Below, piece after piece: positions 1 through 8,417 of a stretch of DNA of 64,000 nucleotides. This stretch comes from Mycobacterium scrofulaceum (GTDB taxonomy: Bacteria > Actinomycetota > Actinomycetes > Mycobacteriales > Mycobacteriaceae): NCBI RefSeq assembly GCF_001667885.1, contig NZ_LZJW01000141.1, positions 18,268 through 82,267 of the forward strand, written 5' to 3'. The position numbers and the translations under genes were made by a program. The stretch's first letter is position 1, and every line of letters begins with the position of its first letter. The notes below the pieces were generated by a model, which saw only the letters and a program-made list of their open reading frames with translations, was not told the origin of the DNA and made no database searches.

Positions 1-419
1 CCCAGATGCACCTGGACACGGTGTGCACGATGGTCGACACCGACACCGTGGTGATGTACGCCAACGTCGTCGACACGCTTTCGGCGTTCACCATCGAGCG
101 CACGCCCTCCGGCGTCGCCATCAGCGACGAGGCGCCGTTCCTGGAGGCCGCCGCCAAGGCAATGGAAATCGACCGGCTGCGCGTCATCGACACCGGGTTG
201 GACCCCATCGTCGCCGAACGCGAGCAGTGGGACGACGGCAACAACACGCTGGCGTTGGCGCCCGGCGTCGTCGTCGCCTACGAGCGCAACGCGCAGACCA
301 ACGCCCGCCTGCAGGACGCGGGCATCGAGGTGCTCACGATCGCGGGCTCCGAACTGGGCACCGGCCGCGGCGGTCCCCGGTGCATGTCCTGTCCCGTGGC
401 CCGCGATCCGGTGCGCTAG
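1..419 (+). CDS. arcA: Arginine deiminase, C-terminal part (cut by window edge)
   Basis: Arginine deiminase hydrolyses L-arginine to citrulline and ammonia. Only the last 139 or so codons are inside the window, and the reading frame is open to the left edge. The HLDT motif near the start of the visible part carries the catalytic histidine of the guanidine-modifying fold. The C-terminal stretch GRGGPRCMSCPVARDP carries the nucleophilic cysteine, so the end of the protein is intact. The next gene, pmt, is on the opposite strand and ends 30 bases away. Position at the head of an Rv1001-Rv1002c-Rv1003 order supports the call. Confidence 0.93.
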   Translation, partial: QMHLDTVCTMVDTDTVVMYANVVDTLSAFTIERTPSGVAISDEAPFLEAAAKAMEIDRLRVIDTGLDPIVAEREQWDDGNNTLALAPGVVVAYERNAQTNARLQDAGIEVLTIAGSELGTGRGGPRCMSCPVARDPVR

Positions 420-449
420 ACGTCGAGATAGCCGTCCAAGCCAAAGGGG

Positions 450-2018
450 TCAGCGCCAGCTGGGCAGCCAAATCTCCATGTCCCACGTCTGCTGCGATAT
501 CGGCAGCCCGGTGAGGACGGGGAACAGCCAGGCGAAGTTGGTCACCACGACGGCCACATAAAGGCAGACCGCGATCAGCCCCAGCGTGCGCCGCTCCGAG
601 CTCAGGCCGCGGGGTCGCCCGGGCGGGTAGAGGATGTCCCCGCATATCAGGGCGATGGCCATCACCAGGAACGGCCCCATCGTCGCCGCGTAGAAGAAGT
701 ACATCTGCCGGTCGATGTCGGCGAACCAGGGCAGCCACCCGGCGCAATAACCGGTCAGCACAACGGCGTAACGCCAGTCGCGGCGGACGAACGTGCGCCA
801 GCACGCGTAGATCAGGACCGGCACCGCCAGCCACCACATGGCCGGGGTGCCCACCAGCATCTCCGCCTTGACGCACGACTGCGCACCGCAACCGGACACG
901 TTCTGCTGATCGATCGCATAGAGCACCGGCCGCAACGACATCGGCCAGGCCCACGGCTTGGACTCCCACGGGTGGTAGTTGCCGGCCGCGTTGGTCAGGC
1001 TCTTGTGGAAGTCGAAAGCCTTGGCGGTGTAATGCCATAGCGACCGGATGGCATCCGGCAGCGGGACAACCGAGTGGGGGCCGATCGACTGGCCCACCTC
1101 ATGCCGATCGATAGCGGTCTCGGACGCGAACCACGGCGCGTAACTGGCCAGATACACCGCGAACGGGATGAACACCAGCGCGTAAGCGGTGGGGATCAGA
1201 TCGCGCCGCAAGACCCCCACCCACGGACGGGTCACCTGGTACTGGCGCCGCGCCGCCACGTCGAACGCCAACGACATCGCGCCGAAGAACAGCACGAAAT
1301 ACAGGCCGGACCACTTTGTCCCGCAAGCCAATCCGAGCAAGACGCCCGCCAGGAAGCGCCACCACCGCACCCCGAGCCGCGGACCCCACACCGTCTCGGC
1401 GGCGCGCCCGGCAAGCAGTGCGACGTGCATGCGCTCGCGCACCTGGTCCCGGTCGACGATCAGCGCGCCGAACGCCGCGACCACGAAGAAGGTGAGGATG
1501 CCGTCGAGCAGGGCGGTCCGCGCGGTGACGAAGCTGACGCCGTCGCAGATCACCAGAATCCCGGCGATCGCGCCGACCAGCGTGGAGCGGCTGATCCGCC
1601 GGACTATCCGCGTCACCAGCACGACGAGCACCACGCCCAGCAGGGCGCCGGTGAACCGCCAGCCGACGCCGGTGTAGCCGAAGATCGCCTCGCCGGTCGC
1701 GATCAGCTGCTTGCCGACCGGCGGATGCACCACCAGGCCGAACCCCGGGTTGTCCTCCACCCCGTGGTTGTGCAGCGCCTGCCAGGCCTGGGGCGCGTAG
1801 TGCTTCTCGTCGAAGACGGGCGTGCCGGCGTCGGTCGGCGAACCGAGGTTGAGGAACCGGCTGATCGTTGCCAGCACGGCGATCACGCCCGTCACGACCC
1901 AGCCGCGAATCTGATCGGTGGGACCGAAGTCGGCCACCGGAACTGTCGGCCCCGGGCTGACCACGGGCACGACACGCTCCTGGCCGGCGTCCAAGGTTTC
2001 GCGGGGCGGGGCGGACAT
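450..2018 (-). CDS. pmt: Protein O-mannosyltransferase (Pmt, GT39 family)
   Basis: Predicted polytopic membrane enzyme of 522 residues that transfers mannose from polyprenyl-phosphate mannose to exported proteins at the outer face of the membrane; it is the counterpart of Rv1002c. The acidic pair at residues 70-71 in FDEKHYAP lies in the first extracytoplasmic loop, where GT39 enzymes hold their catalytic Asp-Glu. Many hydrophobic segments follow. I chose ATG at 2018 rather than the in-frame ATG at 2045. A TANNNT hexamer (TACGAT, 2032 down to 2027) lies 8 bases before 2018, which suggests a leaderless message. The gene is divergent from rsmI, 25 bases away. Confidence 0.92.
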   Translation of the reverse strand: MSAPPRETLDAGQERVVPVVSPGPTVPVADFGPTDQIRGWVVTGVIAVLATISRFLNLGSPTDAGTPVFDEKHYAPQAWQALHNHGVEDNPGFGLVVHPPVGKQLIATGEAIFGYTGVGWRFTGALLGVVLVVLVTRIVRRISRSTLVGAIAGILVICDGVSFVTARTALLDGILTFFVVAAFGALIVDRDQVRERMHVALLAGRAAETVWGPRLGVRWWRFLAGVLLGLACGTKWSGLYFVLFFGAMSLAFDVAARRQYQVTRPWVGVLRRDLIPTAYALVFIPFAVYLASYAPWFASETAIDRHEVGQSIGPHSVVPLPDAIRSLWHYTAKAFDFHKSLTNAAGNYHPWESKPWAWPMSLRPVLYAIDQQNVSGCGAQSCVKAEMLVGTPAMWWLAVPVLIYACWRTFVRRDWRYAVVLTGYCAGWLPWFADIDRQMYFFYAATMGPFLVMAIALICGDILYPPGRPRGLSSERRTLGLIAVCLYVAVVVTNFAWLFPVLTGLPISQQTWDMEIWLPSWR

Positions 2019-2026
2019 CGGTGTCG

Positions 2027-2036
2027 ATCGTAGGCT
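2027..2036. promoter_or_regulatory. Overlapping divergent -10 elements of pmt and rsmI
   Basis: The ten bases ATCGTAGGCT read as TAGGCT on the plus strand and TACGAT on the minus strand; the two TANNNT hexamers share the central TA. Each hexamer lies 7-8 bases before the start codon of its gene (ATG 2044 for rsmI, ATG 2018 for pmt). Both genes would then be transcribed leaderlessly from one symmetric site. No good -35 element is visible in either direction. The call rests on motif and spacing only. Confidence 0.55.
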
Positions 2037-2043
2037 GTCCGTC

Positions 2044-2880
2044 ATGACCACCGGCCGCCTGTTGCTGGGCGCGACCCCGTTGGGCCAGCCGTCGGACGCC
2101 TCACCCCGCCTGATCGACGCCCTCGCCCACGCCGACGTGGTGGCCGCCGAGGACACCCGGCGGGTGCGCACGCTGGCGAAGGCCCTGGAGGTGACCATCA
2201 CCGGCCGGGTGATCAGCCTGTTCGACCGGGTCGAGGCCGCCCGGGTGGAACCGCTGATCAGCGCGCTGCAAGCCGGTGCGACCGTGCTGGTGGTCAGCGA
2301 CGCCGGGATGCCGCTGATCAGCGACCCCGGCTTCCGCCTGGTTGCGGCGTGCGTCGAGGCGGGGATCCCGCTGACGTGCCTGCCCGGCCCGTCGGCCGTG
2401 ATGACCGCGCTGGCGCTGTCCGGGCTGCCCGCGGAGAGGTTCTGCTTCGAGGGCTTCGCCCCCCGCAAGAGGGCCGCGCGGCGGGCCTGGCTGGACTCGC
2501 TGGCCGACGAGCGGCGCACCTGCGTGTTCTTCGAATCCCCGCGCCGGTTGGCCGCGTGTTTGCGCGACGCCGTCGACCAACTCGGCGGTGCCCGGCGGGC
2601 GGCGATCTGCCGGGAGCTGACCAAGGTGCACGAGGAGGTGGTGCGCGGGTCGCTCGACGAGCTGGCGGCGTGGGCGGACGACGGGGTGCTCGGCGAAGTC
2701 ACCGTCGTGCTGGCCGGCGCCACCCCGAGCGCCGACCTGCCGTCGCTGGTCGCGCGGGTGGAGGAGCTGGTCGCCGGCGGCGCGCGCGTCAAGGACGCCT
2801 GCGGTGAGGTGGCCGCAGAGCATCCCGGGGTGCGCTCGCGCCAGCTCTACGACGCGGTCCTGCAGTCCCGTCGCGCGTGA
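2044..2880 (+). CDS. rsmI: 16S rRNA 2'-O-ribose C1402 methyltransferase RsmI
   Basis: Cytoplasmic SAM-dependent enzyme of 278 residues that methylates the 2'-OH of C1402 in 16S rRNA. The tetrapyrrole-methylase fold is recognised by LLLGATPLGQPSD at the N-terminus, AEDTRR, VVSDAGMPLISDPG and LPGPSAV. Length matches the family and the Rv1003 counterpart. ATG 2044 fits the TAGGCT element 7 bases upstream; the longer upstream reading frame runs into the divergent pmt gene and is not needed. The 3' end lies only 3 bases from the 3' end of pabB on the other strand. Confidence 0.93.
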   Translation: MTTGRLLLGATPLGQPSDASPRLIDALAHADVVAAEDTRRVRTLAKALEVTITGRVISLFDRVEAARVEPLISALQAGATVLVVSDAGMPLISDPGFRLVAACVEAGIPLTCLPGPSAVMTALALSGLPAERFCFEGFAPRKRAARRAWLDSLADERRTCVFFESPRRLAACLRDAVDQLGGARRAAICRELTKVHEEVVRGSLDELAAWADDGVLGEVTVVLAGATPSADLPSLVARVEELVAGGARVKDACGEVAAEHPGVRSRQLYDAVLQSRRA

Positions 2881-2883
2881 GGG

Positions 2884-4137
2884 TCAGCGGGCCGAGAATG
2901 CGGCCGCGATGCGGGGCTGCCCGACGATGGGCGACGCCTTGTGCAGGCATTCGGCCCACTCGGCGTCGGGATCCGAGTCGGCGGTGATACCGCCGCCGAC
3001 GCCCAGCACGGCGCCACCGTCGGCGTCGAACTCGACCGTGCGAATGGCGACGTTCAGCTCACAACCCGCCACGGGAGAGGCTAAACCGATTGTGCCGCAA
3101 TAGATTCCACGACGGTGCGGCTCCCATCGCGAAAGCAGCTGGCGCGCCCGGTGTTTGGGGGTGCCGGTGACCGACGCCGGCGGGAAGGCGGCGTCCAGCA
3201 GCGCCGACGTCGGCAGCTCGGCGGGCACCCGCGCCGACACGGTGGACACCAGGTGCCACACGCCCGGGGCGCGCCGCACCACCAACAACTCGGGCACGGT
3301 GACCGTGCCGACGATCGCCACCCGGCCCAGGTCGTTGCGCACCAGGTCGACGATCATGATGTTCTCCGCGACCTCCTTCGCCGACGCCCGCAGCGCCGAC
3401 GGCCACGCGTCCAGGGGCAGGGTGCCCTTGATCGGGCTGGACGTCACGAGCGTTCCGCGCCGCCGCAGGAACAGCTCCGGCGACAGCGACGCCACCGCGC
3501 CCCACGTCCCGGCGACGTAGGCCGCCCGCGCCGGGGAGGTGCGGGCGATGCCGTCGGCGAAGAAATCCAGCGGGGCGCCGCTGAGCGTCCCGGTGAACTG
3601 CGTGCACACGCACGCCTGGTAGACCTCGCCGGCGCGGATGGCCTCCAGGCAGTTGAGCACGCCGTCGCGGTGTGCGGCCCGGTCGGCCGGACGCCAGTCG
3701 ATGCGGCAGTCGCGGACCGGCGAAGGCGCGGTGGCCAGGGCGGCGGCCAGCCAGTCGGGAATGGTCGCCCCGGAGAGGCTTTCGTACCACCACTGCCCGT
3801 CCCGGTCGCGGCGCAGCACGCAGTCGGTCCAGCCGCCGGCGGCTTCGGGGATGCGGTTCGCCCGGTCGTCGGCGCCCGGATCGGGATAGGAGAGGTAACC
3901 GATCCAGCCGCCACCCACCGCCTTCGGGTCGACCGTGTGGGGGTTCTGCTGGACGGCGAAGGCGGCATCGAGGTCGACCGGCTGTGCCGACACGCTCGGT
4001 GCGATCACCGCCAGGGAGTCGAACCAGTCGCCGGTCAGCGCGGCCGGCGGCGGCAGGCCGAGGCGTGCCGTGGCGTCACCGACGGCGCGCAGCACCTGGG
4101 GTGCGGCGCCAAGGTCGCCGAGCCGGTCGATACGCAC
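2884..4137 (-). CDS. pabB: Aminodeoxychorismate synthase component I
   Basis: Chorismate-utilising enzyme of 417 residues. With a glutamine amidotransferase partner it makes 4-amino-4-deoxychorismate for folate synthesis. The chorismate-binding domain fills the C-terminal two thirds, with GEVYQACVCTQFTG, SPELFLRR, SSPIKGT, ENIMIVDLVRNDLGRV and SVTGTPKHRA in the expected order. It is the counterpart of Rv1005c. No Rv1004c-like gene lies between it and rsmI. The start at 4137 gives a complete N-terminal region; a somewhat later start is possible. Upstream is the ECF41 sigma gene on the same strand, 59 bases away. Confidence 0.9.
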   Translation of the reverse strand: MRIDRLGDLGAAPQVLRAVGDATARLGLPPPAALTGDWFDSLAVIAPSVSAQPVDLDAAFAVQQNPHTVDPKAVGGGWIGYLSYPDPGADDRANRIPEAAGGWTDCVLRRDRDGQWWYESLSGATIPDWLAAALATAPSPVRDCRIDWRPADRAAHRDGVLNCLEAIRAGEVYQACVCTQFTGTLSGAPLDFFADGIARTSPARAAYVAGTWGAVASLSPELFLRRRGTLVTSSPIKGTLPLDAWPSALRASAKEVAENIMIVDLVRNDLGRVAIVGTVTVPELLVVRRAPGVWHLVSTVSARVPAELPTSALLDAAFPPASVTGTPKHRARQLLSRWEPHRRGIYCGTIGLASPVAGCELNVAIRTVEFDADGGAVLGVGGGITADSDPDAEWAECLHKASPIVGQPRIAAAFSAR

Positions 4138-4196
4138 CGCCCTAGCTTGACAGAAGGGCGGGTTTTCGCACTGCGGGCGCCTTGGACCGGCCGGAG

Positions 4197-5099
4197 CTAC
4201 CCGCGGCTGACGTCCCGGGCGGTCGCCAGGGCCGCCAGCTTGTCCGGGTTGCGCGTCACATAGAAGTTGGTGATCAAGGCGTCGGCAATCTCCAGCGTGA
4301 TCACCCCTTCAAGGTGATCGCCGAGGTAGAGCAAGACGGCCGGGGCGCTGTTGCAGTTCACCATTTCCACCCGGAATTCCGCGAGCTCGGTCGCCTTGCG
4401 GATCAGGCCGACGATGGCCCGGGCCACCCGCTCGGCGCCCACCACGGGCCTGCGGGCCGCGCTCACCTTGCCGCCGCTGTCCGCCGTCCAGGTCGCGTCG
4501 GGGGCGAGCAGCGTCATCAGCGTCTGGACGTCGCCGCTGGCGGCCGTCTGGAGGAACTGGGCGGTGAGCTCCGCGTTGCGTTGCGGGTCGGCCGCGTCGA
4601 ACCTTTTCCGCCGTGCCCGTACGTGTTCGCGCGCCCGGTGCGCCACCTGCCGCACGGTCGGCGCCGGCCTGCCCACCGCCTCCGCGATCTCGCCGTAGTC
4701 GAAGCCGAACACCTCCCGCAGGAGGAACACGGCCCGTTCGTCGGGGCTCAGCGTTTCCAGCAGGACCAGCATCGCCATCGATATGGATTCCGCCAGAACG
4801 ACATCCGCCGAGGGATCCTGTTCGTCGAGCAGCAGTGGCTCGGGCAGCCACGGGCCCACGTACTCCTCCCGGCGGCGCGCGTCGGCGCGCAGTGCGTTGA
4901 GCGCCTGCCGGGTCACCAGCTGGGCCAGGTAGGACTTGGTGTCGCGCACCGTCGACAGGTCGACCGCCGCCCACCGCAGATAGCTGTCCTGCAGCACGTC
5001 GTCGGCCTCGGTCGCCGAGCCCAGCATCTCGTAGGCGATGGTGAACAGGAGCGGCCGCAGCACCGTGAACCGTTCGGCGTGGTCGGGCGCGTGCGTCAT
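4197..5099 (-). CDS. ECF41-type (SigJ-like) RNA polymerase sigma factor
   Basis: Extracytoplasmic-function sigma factor of 300 residues. Sigma region 2 is near residues 10-75 and region 4 near 105-165. A C-terminal SnoaL-like extension covers about residues 175-295. Three marks of the ECF41 group are visible: WLPEPL at 84-89 in the linker, DSGGK at 207-211 and NPDKL at 284-288. In this group the extension itself tunes sigma activity, and there is no classic anti-sigma gene. Its ATG overlaps the stop of the upstream oxidoreductase gene as ATGA, so translation is probably coupled. ECF41 genes are typically linked to a small redox or carboxymuconolactone-decarboxylase gene, as seen here. Confidence 0.88.
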   Translation of the reverse strand: MTHAPDHAERFTVLRPLLFTIAYEMLGSATEADDVLQDSYLRWAAVDLSTVRDTKSYLAQLVTRQALNALRADARRREEYVGPWLPEPLLLDEQDPSADVVLAESISMAMLVLLETLSPDERAVFLLREVFGFDYGEIAEAVGRPAPTVRQVAHRAREHVRARRKRFDAADPQRNAELTAQFLQTAASGDVQTLMTLLAPDATWTADSGGKVSAARRPVVGAERVARAIVGLIRKATELAEFRVEMVNCNSAPAVLLYLGDHLEGVITLEIADALITNFYVTRNPDKLAALATARDVSRG

Positions 5100-6277
5100 G
5101 GCAACGCGACCGCGGCCGGCGCCTGCGCGGGCCGCTTGCCGCCCTTGAGCCAGAGGTAGGAGCCGGGCTGGGCGGCCTCGCGCCGGATCGCCCACAGCGT
5201 GCCCTTGCAGATGGCCTCCTTGATCGACGCCGCGGTCCGGCCGCCGATCGCCACGTTCACCGGGGTGTCGTCGGTGTGCGCCAACTGCACGGTGCCGTAG
5301 GTGCGGCCAACGCTGATGCACTGACCGACGAAGGCCTGGTTGAGCGGGGCGGGGGCGGTTCCGGAGATGCGGCTGAGCACGGTGTTGGCGGCCTGCGCCC
5401 CCAACGGTTCGGCGGCTTGGCAGCTCATCCGCAGCGGCTGACCCGACGGCGCCGCGGCGTCACCGGCCGCGACGACGTAGGGGTTGTCGACGCAGGTCAG
5501 CGTCTCGTCGGTGAGCAGCCGGCCAATCGGGTCGGTGCTCAGGCCGCTGCGGGCGGCCAGGTCCGGCACGGCGAAGCCCGCGGTCCAGATGGTCGCCGCG
5601 CTCGGCAGCACCGCGTCGTCGCTCAACACCACCGCGTCCCAGCGCACCTCGGTCACCGCCACGGATTCCAGCACGTTGACCCCGAAGCCGCGCAGTCGCT
5701 TGGCGACCGACCGGCGGCCGCGCCTGCTCAGCGACGGGGCGAGCGGCCCGCCGCACACCAGGGTCACCTGCCGGCCCCGTTCGGCCAGCTCGGAGGCCGT
5801 TTCGATGCCGGTCAGCCCGGCGCCGACAACGGTGACGGGCGCGGCCAGCGGCAGGTCGGCGAGCGCGTAGCGCAACCGCTGCGCGCTTTCCAGGTCGGCT
5901 ATCGGGTAGGCGAAGTCGGCGTACCCGGGCACGGTCGCGGGGCTCGCGCCGGTGCTGCCGACCGCATAGATCAGGTAGTCGTAGTTCAGTTCCGCGCCCG
6001 ACGACAGGAGGAGGCGCCGGGCGCCGGCGTCGATGCGGTCGACGGTGTCGACCACCAACCGGATCCCGTCGCCGAGCAGCGTCGCGTAGTCGGCGGTCGC
6101 GGCGCCGGTGTCGGCGACCAACTGGTGCAGGCGGATCCGCTCCACGAAGACGGGGCGGGCGTTCACCAGCGTGATGTCGATGTCGCGACGCTGCCGTAGA
6201 CGGTTGGCGGCCATGGTGCCGGCGTATCCGCCCCCGACCACCACGACATGAGTTTTCTGCGGGGCCACCTCGGTCAT
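5096..6277 (-). CDS. FAD-dependent pyridine nucleotide oxidoreductase (NDH-2-like)
   Basis: Flavoprotein of 393 residues related to type II NADH dehydrogenases and similar FAD reductases. The first dinucleotide fold has GGGYAG at residues 15-20, the second has VVGAGLTGIE near residue 150, and the FAD-contacting VVAAGDAAAP lies near 265. No membrane anchor is obvious, and the electron acceptor cannot be told. It is the first gene of a two-gene unit with the ECF41 sigma factor, overlapping it by four bases. It is probably the main target of that sigma factor. ATG 6277 is preceded by an ACAGGAGACAGC ribosome-binding site. Confidence 0.85.
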   Translation of the reverse strand: MTEVAPQKTHVVVVGGGYAGTMAANRLRQRRDIDITLVNARPVFVERIRLHQLVADTGAATADYATLLGDGIRLVVDTVDRIDAGARRLLLSSGAELNYDYLIYAVGSTGASPATVPGYADFAYPIADLESAQRLRYALADLPLAAPVTVVGAGLTGIETASELAERGRQVTLVCGGPLAPSLSRRGRRSVAKRLRGFGVNVLESVAVTEVRWDAVVLSDDAVLPSAATIWTAGFAVPDLAARSGLSTDPIGRLLTDETLTCVDNPYVVAAGDAAAPSGQPLRMSCQAAEPLGAQAANTVLSRISGTAPAPLNQAFVGQCISVGRTYGTVQLAHTDDTPVNVAIGGRTAASIKEAICKGTLWAIRREAAQPGSYLWLKGGKRPAQAPAAVALP

Positions 6278-6313
6278 TGCTGTCTCCTGTTCTCTCGGGT
6301 CTGATGCCCTTGA

Positions 6314-6340
6314 GACACCGCGGGCCCCTCGAGCGTGACA
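6314..6340 (-). promoter_or_regulatory. Candidate ECF41-dependent promoter
   Basis: Upstream of the oxidoreductase gene the minus strand reads TGTCAC (6340 down to 6335), then 16 bases, then GTGTC (6318 down to 6314). This resembles the ECF41 consensus as I recall it, TGTCACA at -35 and CGTC at -10. The site would give a leader of about 30 bases and would make the sigma operon self-controlled. Confidence 0.45.
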
Positions 6341-6361
6341 GGGCCGCCCACATTGTGACCC

Positions 6362-6385
6362 GTCTCACGCGGACGGCCGTGAGAC
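6362..6385. promoter_or_regulatory. Perfect 8-bp inverted repeat in a divergent intergenic region
   Basis: GTCTCACG (6362-6369) and CGTGAGAC (6378-6385) are exact inverted copies around an 8-base centre. A further TGAGAC half-site lies at 6312-6317. Position between two divergent genes favours a protein-binding operator over a terminator. The binding protein is unknown. Confidence 0.45.
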
Positions 6386-6407
6386 CGGGGGAGGGCCGGG
6401 TCGTGCG

Positions 6408-6416
6408 TGCTAGGCT
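6408..6416 (+). promoter_or_regulatory. Candidate extended -10 element of the first DUF4832 lipoprotein gene
   Basis: TGC followed by TAGGCT fits the TGN-TANNNT extended -10 pattern. The start would lie near 6423 and give a leader of about 100 bases before GTG 6524. That codon has a GGGAG ribosome-binding site at 6511-6515. No -35 is needed for this class and none is clear. Confidence 0.35.
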
Positions 6417-6523
6417 GCGCTACGCCAATTGGTGACCTGCCCCGCGTCGGAGACCCGCACCAGATAACCCAGGCAATATGGGGCCACTTCAGTGAGCATC
6501 GGCGTGTCTTGGGAGAAACAACC

Positions 6524-8185
6524 GTGAAGTCGAGGAAGAGCGCGCTGGCCGCTGTCGTGTGCGCGGCGATGGTGCTGAGCGGATGCGGCGGCAAAAGCGA
6601 TCCCGGGCCACTTTCCGCCATGGTCAGTCCGGCCATTCCGCCCGCCGCTCAGGAGATCCCCAACCCGTTGCGCGGCCAATACGAAGAGGGCATGAATCCG
6701 CTTTTCCCGCAAGGGAATTCCGCGCAGCGGTACGCGGCGTGGCCCGCGTCGTACGACGCGAGTTTGCGGGTCTCGTGGCGGCAGCTGCAGCCCGTCGACC
6801 CGCACACGCTTCCCCCCGACGCCCCCGACGACCGCAAGTTCGACTTCAGCGCGATCGACGACGCGCTGACGAAACTCGGCAGCCGCAACATGCGGCTGAT
6901 CCTGGGCGTGTACGCGTACAAATCCTGTTGCAACGATTCCTATCCGGGCAACACCAACATCGCGATTCCGGACTGGATCCGTTCGGCGGCAACCAGCTAT
7001 CCCGCGCCGCCGAACGGTTCCGCACCCGGAGTCACGCAGGTGGTGCCGAATTGGAACGACGGCGACTACCTCAACAATTTCGGCCAGCTGCTCGCCGCGC
7101 TCGGCCGGCGCTACGACGGCGACGAGCGGCTCAGCGTCTTCGAGTTCTCCGGGTACGGCGATTTCGGTGAGAACAGCATCGCGTACTTGCGGGACGCGCT
7201 CGGCGCGCCGGGGCCCACGCCGGACGACAGCCAGCCGAAGTTGGGTTATTACAGTCAGTTTCGCGATCAGACCATCACCAAGGCGTCCATCGCGCAGCTG
7301 GTGGACGCGAACGTGCGCGCGTTCCCGCATACCCAATTGGTGACCACCGCCGAGAATCCGGAAATCGTCCGCGAGTTGTTCGCCGACGACGTGACGAAGA
7401 AGCTGTCCGCTCCGGTCGGCGTCCGCGCGGATTGCCTCGGCGTGCAGTCGCCCCTGCCGGAATGGGCCGAGTCCAGCGACTCGCACTATGTGCGGTTCAA
7501 CGACGCGGCCGTCAACGCGATCAAGCAGCGGCTCACCTCGGCGCTGGTGATCAGCCAGTGGTGCCGGCTGCCGCAGGGCGCCGACCCGCGGTCCTACTAC
7601 GAGAAGGCCCTGCACGACGTCGTCAGGTATCACGTCTCGATGACGTCGAGCGCGAATTTCCCGGACCGGGATGCGACGTCGGCGATGGATCCCAAGCTGT
7701 ATCTGCTGTGGGCCAAGGCGAACACCGCCGCCGGTTACCGATATTCGGTGGAGGCCAAGCCGGGATCGCAGTCCATTGCCGGTAAGGCCGCTTCCATCTC
7801 GGTTGTCTGGACCAACTACGGTTCCGCGGCGGCCACCGAACAGTGGACGCCGGGATACAAGCTGGTCGATTTCTCCGGAGCTGTGGTCCGCACCATCGCC
7901 GGGACGGTCAATCTCAAGTCGCTGGTCCACGACGACTCCAGCCCGTCACGCGAGGAGGCCGTCCCGGAGTCGACGACGGAGTCGGTGCGCGTCGACGTCA
8001 CAGGCCTGGCGCCCGGACACTACACATTGCGGGCGTCCGTGGAATGGCAGCAGCACAAGCCGGGCGCTTCGCACGTGGTGAACTACGCGCCGATGGCGCT
8101 GGCCCGCGACGGCCGCGACGGTTCCGGCCTGTATCCGATCGCGACACTGGACATCGCCAGCGACGCGGCGGCCAACGGCCAATGA
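6524..8185 (+). CDS. DUF4874/DUF4832-type lipoprotein, copy 1
   Basis: Exported lipoprotein of 553 residues. The N-terminus has a basic start (KSRK), a hydrophobic stretch and the lipobox LSGC, so the mature protein should be anchored through cysteine at about residue 20. The body begins with NPLRGQYEEG and contains SLRVSWRQLQP, SVFEFSGYGDFGE and KLGYYSQFRDQ. This is the pattern of the DUF4874 plus DUF4832 pair, which is thought to form a glycoside-hydrolase-like barrel followed by a beta-rich end. No enzyme activity is known to me. GTG 6524 has a good ribosome-binding site. A close paralogue lies at 11388-13103. Position next to a polysaccharide locus suggests a role in handling glycan at the cell surface (inference). 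Confidence 0.82.
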   Translation: MKSRKSALAAVVCAAMVLSGCGGKSDPGPLSAMVSPAIPPAAQEIPNPLRGQYEEGMNPLFPQGNSAQRYAAWPASYDASLRVSWRQLQPVDPHTLPPDAPDDRKFDFSAIDDALTKLGSRNMRLILGVYAYKSCCNDSYPGNTNIAIPDWIRSAATSYPAPPNGSAPGVTQVVPNWNDGDYLNNFGQLLAALGRRYDGDERLSVFEFSGYGDFGENSIAYLRDALGAPGPTPDDSQPKLGYYSQFRDQTITKASIAQLVDANVRAFPHTQLVTTAENPEIVRELFADDVTKKLSAPVGVRADCLGVQSPLPEWAESSDSHYVRFNDAAVNAIKQRLTSALVISQWCRLPQGADPRSYYEKALHDVVRYHVSMTSSANFPDRDATSAMDPKLYLLWAKANTAAGYRYSVEAKPGSQSIAGKAASISVVWTNYGSAAATEQWTPGYKLVDFSGAVVRTIAGTVNLKSLVHDDSSPSREEAVPESTTESVRVDVTGLAPGHYTLRASVEWQQHKPGASHVVNYAPMALARDGRDGSGLYPIATLDIASDAAANGQ

Positions 8186-8417
8186 CGCGCAGCGGCGCCG
8201 GGCCGCAAGTTGCTCGTTAGCCCGGCTCCGGCGGCGCCTGCGTGATACGTTCTGCTCACCAATACCCATCCTGACCTGCCCGGGTCCGGATAGCCCCGTC
8301 GAACGAACCAGAGGGCCCCGCCGATGCGCATGGGCGCGCGGTCGACGGGATTCGCCAGCACAACATCCCCCGATCGGGCAACCGTCGAAGGGATGCACGC
8401 CCGTATCGGAGGAGACC

